DNA of 43,444 nt, from positions 1 through 43,444 of the forward strand of contig CAMOLD010000001.1 of the NCBI GenBank assembly GCA_946618395.1. The letters are read 5' to 3'. The notes beneath the pieces are model-generated. The model saw nothing but the letters and a program-made list of their open reading frames with translations, searched no databases and was not told the DNA's origin. Positions 38,422 to 43,444 of this stretch are shown piece after piece. The translations under genes and the position numbers were made by a program. The stretch comes from an uncultured Clostridia bacterium (GTDB lineage Bacteria; Bacillota; Clostridia; Oscillospirales; CAG-272). The first letter of the stretch is position 1; each line of letters starts with the position of its first letter.

Positions 38422-39459
38422 TCAGGGTAAAAGTCCCGTCCGCATTGCAAAACGGGTCAAGGTCAGGCGAATGTTTGCGTTGCGGTAAAGCGCGTCCATC
38501 GCCAGGGTCATCTCGCGCGTGTAGCGCATCAATTCCGGCGCGGTAAAGCGGTAGGCAAGGTCGGCGGCGCTTTCGCGGTCGTCAAAAAAGCAGAGCGGAG
38601 CCGTTTCGGATTGTTTGAGGAGCGAAAGGTCGCGCACGCAAAGAAGCATGGTGGAAAGCCGGGAGATCACCTCGTCGCGGCGTGTTCCGAACCCGTTCAA
38701 AAACGAAATGACCGCGTTGGCTTTTGTGCGGCTGGCGGCAAGCTCCGCAAAGGTGCGCGCAAGTTTGCGCTCTTCCATTACGGACTGGCGGAATTTCGGG
38801 TCCAGCAATTTTTTCGCCTGCCCAAAGCTTCCGTTCGCGGCAACCAGCAGCTCCCGGAATTCTTGGGGAGATTGTGATTGCAACATCCGCGCCTCCGGCT
38901 CGGCGTCTAAAAGACATTTCTGCAAAACCGGTTGAGAAAGAAGGGAAAGCCGAAGTGTCGGCGCGCGACTGCGGATGGTTTCCAAAAGCGGAATCGATCC
39001 GTCGGTCAACAGGAAAAAGCGCAAATAAGCGGGCGGCTCTTCCAAAATCAAAAGGAGCGCGTTTTGCGCCGAGGGCGTCATGGTTTGCGCGTCCTCAAAA
39101 ATGTAAATTTTATTTTCCAGTTCATTCGGCGCCATGTAGGAGAAATTGCGCGCCTCGCGGATCGTTTCAACGCCAATGGTTGCCTTTCCGTCCTCCCGAC
39201 CGATCCTAATTACGTCGGGCGAGTTTCCCGAGAGGATTTTGCGGCAGGAAGGGCATTGCAAACAGGGGAGCGGAACGCCGTCCTCTCCTTTGCGTTCACA
39301 GGCAAGCGAAGCGGCAATCTGCAAAGCAAGGGTGTGTTTTCCGGTTCCGGCAGGCCCTTCCAAAATGTAGGCATGCCCCAGTCGATCCGAAAGGATCTCT
39401 GCGCCAAGTTCTGCAAGAAGCGGCTCATTGCCGTAAAAGGTTGAAAAAAAGGATTTCAT
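38422..39459 (-). CDS. holB: DNA polymerase III delta' subunit
   Basis: 345 residues. AAA+ clamp-loader protein: LGHAYILEGPAGTGKHTLALQIA (P-loop, Lys41), the zinc module C54, C66LQC69PSC72, DAQTMTPSAQNALLLILEEPP and RSR. It opens and loads the sliding clamp. RBS AAGGAGG. The gene order holB-ricT is the same as in Bacillus (holB-yaaT). Confidence 0.95.
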   Translation of the reverse strand: MKSFFSTFYGNEPLLAELGAEILSDRLGHAYILEGPAGTGKHTLALQIAASLACERKGEDGVPLPCLQCPSCRKILSGNSPDVIRIGREDGKATIGVETIREARNFSYMAPNELENKIYIFEDAQTMTPSAQNALLLILEEPPAYLRFFLLTDGSIPLLETIRSRAPTLRLSLLSQPVLQKCLLDAEPEARMLQSQSPQEFRELLVAANGSFGQAKKLLDPKFRQSVMEERKLARTFAELAASRTKANAVISFLNGFGTRRDEVISRLSTMLLCVRDLSLLKQSETAPLCFFDDRESAADLAYRFTAPELMRYTREMTLAMDALYRNANIRLTLTRFAMRTGLLP

Positions 39460-39549
39460 TCAGCCGCCTCCTTATCTGTTTTGAAAAAATCGCAACCCAT
39501 CGTCCACCCTTTTGCAAAAGCGAGCGCTGCACATAAACTTTTTCATAAT

Positions 39550-39578
39550 ATTATACCATATAAATATTTCTTTGTCAA
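39550..39578 (-). promoter_or_regulatory. Promoter of the holB-ricT operon
   Basis: Minus strand TTGACA (39573-39578), 17-base spacer, TATAAT (39550-39555): full consensus. Confidence 0.88.
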
Positions 39579-39621
39579 GAATTGCAAAGCGCCAATTTTG
39601 TGAAAAATTTGCAAATTGGTA

Positions 39622-39650
39622 TTGCAATTCCGGGGTAAAGAATGTATAAT
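39622..39650 (+). promoter_or_regulatory. Promoter of nfnAB
   Basis: TTGCAA (39622-39627), 17-base spacer, TATAAT (39645-39650). It is back to back with the holB promoter. Confidence 0.85.
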
Positions 39651-39714
39651 AAAGAGCAAAGCACCATCGTTTTTGCAATTTTATTCAAACCCATAGCCAA
39701 AAAGGAGAAAAAGC

Positions 39715-40557
39715 ATGTTCCGCATCTTAAAAAAGCAGCCGCTCAATCCAACGGTCACGCTGATGAAGATCGAAGCTCCCGCGGTTGCCAAAAAGGCGAA
39801 CCCCGGCCAGTTTATCATTTTGAGAACCGACGAATGCGGCGAGCGTATTCCGCTCACCATTGCCGATTACGATACATCCGAGGGGAGTGTCACCATCATC
39901 TTTCAGGTCGTTGGCGCAACCACCGAAAAGCTCAATCACCTCAACGAGGGCGACTGCCTGCATGATTTTGTAGGACCGCTGGGGAAAGCGACCAATACCG
40001 AGGGCAAAAAGAAGGTTGCGGTTGTTGGCGGCGGCGTCGGATGCGCCATTGCCTACCCGGTTGCAAAAAAGTTTCACAGCCTCGGAACCGTGGTGCATAC
40101 CATTGCCGGTTTCCGAACCAAGGACCTTGTCATTCTGGAAAAAGAGTTTGAGGATGCCTCCACCCGGTTTGTCAAAATGTCGGATGACGGCACCTGGGGC
40201 GAAAAGGGACTTGTAACCGATGCGCTCCGTGCCCTGATCGAGAGCGGCGAACAATATGACGAAGTCATCACCATCGGGCCGTTGCCCATGATGAAATTCG
40301 TTTGCAAACTGACCAAAGAATACGGAATCCCGACCGTCGCTTCCATGAACCCCATTATGATCGACGGAACCGGAATGTGCGGCTGTTGCCGGCTCACAGT
40401 CGGGGGCGAGATGAAATTCGCCTGCGTGGACGGCCCCGAGTTTGACGGACATCTGATCGATTTTGACGAAGCCATCGCGCGGTCCTCCATGTATCGTCCG
40501 TTCGAGCGGAAAGCACACGAAGAAGCCTGCAACCTGTTCAAAAAAGAGGTGGAATAA
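39715..40557 (+). CDS. nfnA: NfnA: ferredoxin-NADP+ oxidoreductase small subunit
   Basis: 280 residues. FAD domain (1-100: NPGQFIILRTDECGERIPLTI) and NAD domain (VAVVGGGVGCAIAYPVA), then the [2Fe-2S] ligand set in MIDGTGMCGCCRL with a later Cys (FACVDG). It belongs to the family of sulfide dehydrogenase/dihydroorotate dehydrogenase electron-transfer subunits. Its partner NfnB follows 2 bases after the stop. The complex bifurcates NADPH electrons to NAD+ and ferredoxin. RBS AAAAAGGAG. Confidence 0.93.
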   Translation: MFRILKKQPLNPTVTLMKIEAPAVAKKANPGQFIILRTDECGERIPLTIADYDTSEGSVTIIFQVVGATTEKLNHLNEGDCLHDFVGPLGKATNTEGKKKVAVVGGGVGCAIAYPVAKKFHSLGTVVHTIAGFRTKDLVILEKEFEDASTRFVKMSDDGTWGEKGLVTDALRALIESGEQYDEVITIGPLPMMKFVCKLTKEYGIPTVASMNPIMIDGTGMCGCCRLTVGGEMKFACVDGPEFDGHLIDFDEAIARSSMYRPFERKAHEEACNLFKKEVE

Positions 40558-40559
40558 CC

Positions 40560-41948
40560 ATGCCGAATATGAATCCGAAAAAGAACCCCATGCCCTCGCA
40601 AGATCCGGCAGTCCGCCGGCGCAATTTCGGCGAGGTCGCGCTGGGATACACCAAAGAAATGGCGATTGATGAAGCCGAGCGTTGCCTGAATTGCAAGAAC
40701 ATGCCCTGCGTGAGTGGCTGTCCGGTCGGCATCGAAATTCCAAAATTCATTCAAAAAGTCAAAACGGGCGAATTTGAAGAGGCATACCGCATCATCACCG
40801 AGGCAAGTTCGCTTCCCGCCGTTTGCGGCAGAGTTTGCCCGCAGGAAACGCAATGCGAGGGCAAGTGCGTCCGCGGCATCAAAGGCGAGCCGGTCGGCAT
40901 CGGCAGACTGGAACGCTTCGTAGCCGACTATCACAATGCCCAGCCCGGCGTTCATGCCGAACCGGTAACATCAAACGGACATAAGGTTGCCGTCATCGGT
41001 TCGGGCCCTGCCGGATTGACCTGCGCCGGCGATCTTGCAAGAAAAGGTTACCAGGTCACGGTTTTTGAGGCATTGCACACAGCCGGCGGCGTGTTGGTTT
41101 ACGGCATTCCCGAATTCCGTCTGCCCAAGGCAATCGTTGCAAGGGAGATTGAAACGCTCAAAGAGCTGGGCGTCAAAATCGATGTCAACACCGTGGTTGG
41201 CAGAACGGTTTCCATTCGGGAACTGATGGAGGAAGAGGGCTTTGAGGCGGTCTTTATCGGTTCGGGCGCCGGACTCCCTCGCTTTATGAAAATCCCGGGC
41301 GAAAACCTCAAAGGCGTTTATTCCGCAAACGAATTTTTAACGCGCGTCAACCTGATGAAATCTTACCTTCCGGATAGCGCAACGCCAATCCAACAGGCAA
41401 AAAAAGTGGTCGTTGTCGGCGGCGGAAACGTTGCCATGGATGCGGCAAGAAGTGCAATGCGCCTGGGCGCCGAGGAGGTTTCCATCGTCTACCGCCGTTC
41501 GCTGGATGAGCTTCCCGCGCGGCGCGAGGAAGTGGAACATGCCATGGAAGAGGGCGTTGAATTCCGCCTGCTCAATAACCCCACCGAAATTTTGGGGGAC
41601 GAAACCGGTTTTGTCCGCGGCGTTCGCGTCATCAAAATGGAGCTTGGCGAGCCGGATGCTTCGGGCAGAAGAAGCCCGGTGGAAATTCCCGGCTCGGAGT
41701 ATGAGCTGGAATGCGATTGCGTCATCATCGCCATCGGAACCTCTCCCAACCCCCTCATCAAATCCACCACCAGCGGTCTGGAAGTCAATCGCCGCGGCGG
41801 CATTGTGACCGAGGAGGCAACCGGAAGAACCTCGCTTGCCCGTGTTTATGCCGGCGGCGACGCCGTCACCGGGGCGGCAACCGTCATTCTCGCCATGGGC
41901 GCGGGAAAAGCGGCGGCAAAAGCCATTGACGAAGACTTGAACCAATAA
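40560..41948 (+). CDS. nfnB: NfnB: NADPH-dependent glutamate synthase-like large subunit
   Basis: 462 residues. N-terminal [4Fe-4S] domain with CLNCKNMPCVSGCPVGI and CGRVCPQETQCEGKCVRG; FAD domain VAVIGSGPAGLTCAGDLA; NADPH domain VVVVGGGNVAMDAARSA. This subunit family is often named 'GltA', but coupling to NfnA makes it NfnB. RBS AGAGGTGGA; 2 bases after nfnA. A bidirectional terminator follows. Confidence 0.93.
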   Translation: MPNMNPKKNPMPSQDPAVRRRNFGEVALGYTKEMAIDEAERCLNCKNMPCVSGCPVGIEIPKFIQKVKTGEFEEAYRIITEASSLPAVCGRVCPQETQCEGKCVRGIKGEPVGIGRLERFVADYHNAQPGVHAEPVTSNGHKVAVIGSGPAGLTCAGDLARKGYQVTVFEALHTAGGVLVYGIPEFRLPKAIVAREIETLKELGVKIDVNTVVGRTVSIRELMEEEGFEAVFIGSGAGLPRFMKIPGENLKGVYSANEFLTRVNLMKSYLPDSATPIQQAKKVVVVGGGNVAMDAARSAMRLGAEEVSIVYRRSLDELPARREEVEHAMEEGVEFRLLNNPTEILGDETGFVRGVRVIKMELGEPDASGRRSPVEIPGSEYELECDCVIIAIGTSPNPLIKSTTSGLEVNRRGGIVTEEATGRTSLARVYAGGDAVTGAATVILAMGAGKAAAKAIDEDLNQ

Positions 41949-41967
41949 GAAAAAGCAAATAAAAAAG

Positions 41968-42014
41968 CGGCAAACCGTTTTCCTTGCGGAATTCGGTTTG
42001 CCGTCTTTTATTTT
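41968..42014. terminator. Bidirectional terminator between nfnB and the VanZ fusion gene
   Basis: Stem CGGCAAACCG/CGGTTTGCCG (41968-41977 with 41994-42003), T-rich on the plus side (TCTTTTATTTTT) and A-rich on the other. Confidence 0.88.
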
Positions 42015-43255
42015 TCCAAAGGCTTTACATCAATCAAAACCAGCTCGCGCGGATTGTTGATGCGCGGAATGCAGGTATGGTCGCCAAGCCCGCGGGAAAT
42101 CACACACCGACCGTCCAGAACGCCGGAAGTATATTTCGGAAACAGCCCTTGATCGGGTGCATAAAGCCCGTGCCCGAAAAACCGCCAGTGTCCGCCGTGC
42201 GCGTGTCCGCAAACGACCAGATCAACGCTCGTTTTTTGAATGTAGGGAACAAAGTATTCGGGGTGGTGGCAAAGCAGAACGCGGTAGCCCGGCAGAGCGT
42301 CAAATTTTGCAAGCGCACCGGTATCCGGCGCATTTTTTTCGCCTTCAAAGCCGGATTCCAATCCGCAAAACCAAATATCGTTTTGCAAAACACTCTCATT
42401 GCGCAAAAGAACGGCGCCCGTTTTCGCAACGCGCTCGGCAAAACCGGCGGGCAGTTCTTTTTTGCGCGGCTTTGCAAAGGGGTTCCCGTGCCGTGACGCT
42501 CCGCATTCGTGGTTTCCAAGCGAATAATAGGTCGGTGCAATCGAGGCGCAAACCGTCAAAAAATCAAACGGTGCGTCGCCGTCCTCCGCAATCTTCTCAT
42601 AGGTCACCAAATCTCCGGGAATCAGAATCGCGTCGGGCTTGGCGCTTCTCAAAAGCTCCGGCAGGCGCTCGTCAAAGCGACCGTGCAGGTCGGCAACCAC
42701 GGCAAAGCGGAGCGACTTTTCAATTTTGGAAGCGGAAAAAGAATAAACCGTTGTCAAAATCTTTTTCGGCTTTTTCTGCGCCCAAAGGACAAGAAAACGG
42801 ATCAATAGCAAAACCGAACAGGCAACCAGCGCGCCCGAGGTGTCAATCAGCATATCCAGCACACTTGCCGCCCGACCAAAGGAAAATTTTTGGTGCAACT
42901 CATCGGTCGCGGCATAGACCATGGCAAGGCCGATTGAGCCGGAATACTGCATGACTACAATGCCGTCCCAGGTCAAAAGGAACAGGAAAATCAAGGCACC
43001 CAGCGATGCGTATTCCGAAAAATGCGCAATCTTGCGGATTGGCGGCTCCATTTTTTTTACAATTATTTTTTGCTCTTCCGGCGGCTTTTTTTCAAAGTCC
43101 GGAACAACCACCTCGGCAACTTTTTCGGTCACAGTGCTGCTTGTTTGAGAGGACTTTGCGGCATTCTCGCCCGAAAAGCCGAAAATCACCGCAAGGTTCA
43201 AAGCAATCAGAATGCCGAGGATGATTCGTAAAACAATCAACCGTTTTTTTCTCAT
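42008..43255 (-). CDS. VanZ-like membrane domain fused to a metallophosphoesterase
   Basis: 415 residues. Residues 5-160 are a VanZ-like membrane domain with 4-5 helices, KIAHFSEYASLGALIF (His78, Glu81) and ATDELHQKFSFGRAASVLDMLID (Asp118, Glu119, His121, Arg128, Asp134). Residues 180-415 are a calcineurin-like phosphoesterase of the YaeI/MPPE type: ADLHGRFDE (Asp189, His191), GDLV (214-217), GNHE (247-250), CHHP (His330), GHAHGGH (350-356). YaeI-type enzymes act on lipid or UDP-sugar substrates at the membrane. The fusion is unusual and suggests a lipid-linked phosphoester substrate. RBS GAGGATAGTTGA. Confidence 0.88.
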   Translation of the reverse strand: MRKKRLIVLRIILGILIALNLAVIFGFSGENAAKSSQTSSTVTEKVAEVVVPDFEKKPPEEQKIIVKKMEPPIRKIAHFSEYASLGALIFLFLLTWDGIVVMQYSGSIGLAMVYAATDELHQKFSFGRAASVLDMLIDTSGALVACSVLLLIRFLVLWAQKKPKKILTTVYSFSASKIEKSLRFAVVADLHGRFDERLPELLRSAKPDAILIPGDLVTYEKIAEDGDAPFDFLTVCASIAPTYYSLGNHECGASRHGNPFAKPRKKELPAGFAERVAKTGAVLLRNESVLQNDIWFCGLESGFEGEKNAPDTGALAKFDALPGYRVLLCHHPEYFVPYIQKTSVDLVVCGHAHGGHWRFFGHGLYAPDQGLFPKYTSGVLDGRCVISRGLGDHTCIPRINNPRELVLIDVKPLEK

Positions 43256-43288
43256 TCAACTATCCTCTTGGTTTGAAAATCTGATTTT

Positions 43289-43317
43289 ATTATACAGGAG
43301 CGCGGGGCATTTTGCAA
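43289..43317 (-). promoter_or_regulatory. Promoter of the VanZ fusion gene
   Basis: Minus strand TTGCAA (43312-43317), 17-base spacer, TATAAT (43289-43294). Confidence 0.82.
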
Positions 43318-43343
43318 GTCTTTTTTGTCGAAAAATTGCATTT

Positions 43344-43444
43344 TCAGCAAAGTAGTAAAAGAGCAAGCAGAAGCGGTAGCTCGTTGTCCTCGCCGGAGGA
43401 GCCGAGCAAAACGATCAGCCCAATCAAAAGCAATTCTTCAAAAT
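43344..43444 (-). CDS. C-terminal end of a Leu-rich small hydrophobic protein (5' end cut off)
   Basis: Minus-strand frame open to the window edge: FEELLLIGLIVLLGSSGEDN, then a Leu/Ala-rich stretch ending LC and TGA (43344-43346). The pattern of two very Leu-rich segments around an acidic Asn/Asp turn (GSSGEDNEL) resembles small Leu-rich proteins I recall next to sporulation genes in Clostridia, possibly spore-coat related; this is from memory only. Real gene status needs the full frame. Confidence 0.5.
   Translation of the reverse strand, partial: FEELLLIGLIVLLGSSGEDNELPLLLALLLLC

Noticed and set aside
39472..39546. A 24-codon leader frame (MKKFMCSARFCKRVDDG...) ending at the holB ribosome binding site
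   Set aside because: The predicted transcription start from the 39550-39578 promoter falls on its ATG, so there is no room for an SD. It is more likely plain leader sequence.
1..43444. tRNA, rRNA, insertion sequences, prophage or integrase sites
   Set aside because: No cloverleaf, transposase, terminal inverted repeat or integrase was seen. A dedicated tRNA/IS scan would be needed to be certain.

Overview
The window is a chromosomal stretch of about 50% GC that looks like a Gram-positive, spore-forming anaerobe of the class Clostridia, probably an Oscillospiraceae/Ruminococcaceae-type gut or rumen organism. The evidence is spoIIR (engulfment-stage sporulation signalling), a V-type ATP synthase operon in place of F-type genes, a reverse rubrerythrin, a 2[4Fe-4S] ferredoxin, NfnAB (electron-bifurcating transhydrogenase), a C+ type L28 and strong AGGAGG ribosome binding sites. 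The lineage is an inference from gene content. No rRNA, tRNA, CRISPR array, prophage or insertion sequence was seen.

Layout. 1-2.24 kb is a metal-efflux block: the C-terminal part of a Cu(I) P-type ATPase with a fused metallochaperone domain, then a Fur-family repressor overlapping a heavy-metal exporter gene, with two copies of a palindromic operator around the promoter. 2.27-3.65 kb (minus) holds spoIIR, rbfA and a small membrane protein. 3.8-8.9 kb (plus) holds prmC, ddl, a membrane-bound nucleotide-sugar dehydratase, a DtxR-type iron regulator and an unknown gene. 8.9-17.9 kb is a complete nine-gene V-ATPase operon (H-I-K-E-C-F-A-B-D) whose rotor subunit carries the known Na+ ligand set. 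18-18.5 kb is a CarD-type regulator. 18.5-23 kb (minus) is housekeeping: rpe, ispF, ispD, rpiB, tsaB, tsaE, a DUF896 gene and rpmB. 23.1-24.4 kb is a secreted SLH surface protein, followed by an unusual chain of mini-hairpins (24.59-24.70 kb). 25.3-28.6 kb has a small unknown gene, nrdR, an aminotransferase and aroC. 28.7-31.3 kb has a reverse rubrerythrin, a 44-residue membrane protein gene, a secreted-type amidase domain protein and an S1-domain protein. 31.3-32.9 kb is a three-gene operon of HPr-kinase-like protein, PqqD-like protein and S24/S26 peptidase. 32.9-39.5 kb (minus) has RNA-modification genes (YgiQ, TtcA-like, TrmN6-like), a ferredoxin, ricT and holB. 39.7-41.9 kb is nfnAB, and the right end (minus) has a VanZ-metallophosphoesterase fusion and the tail of a Leu-rich small protein.

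How it fits together. Most of the window is core metabolism and translation. The parts most likely to hold something new are the HPr-kinase-like/PqqD-like/S26-like operon, which resembles a peptide-maturation system without a visible precursor; the hairpin chain at 24.6 kb; the overlap of an intrinsic terminator with the spoIIR ribosome binding site; the two Fur-type operators; and a possible internal start that would release a free copper chaperone from the copA frame. Many promoters here share one architecture: TTGNNN, a 17-base spacer and TATAAT, often with TG one base upstream of the -10 box.
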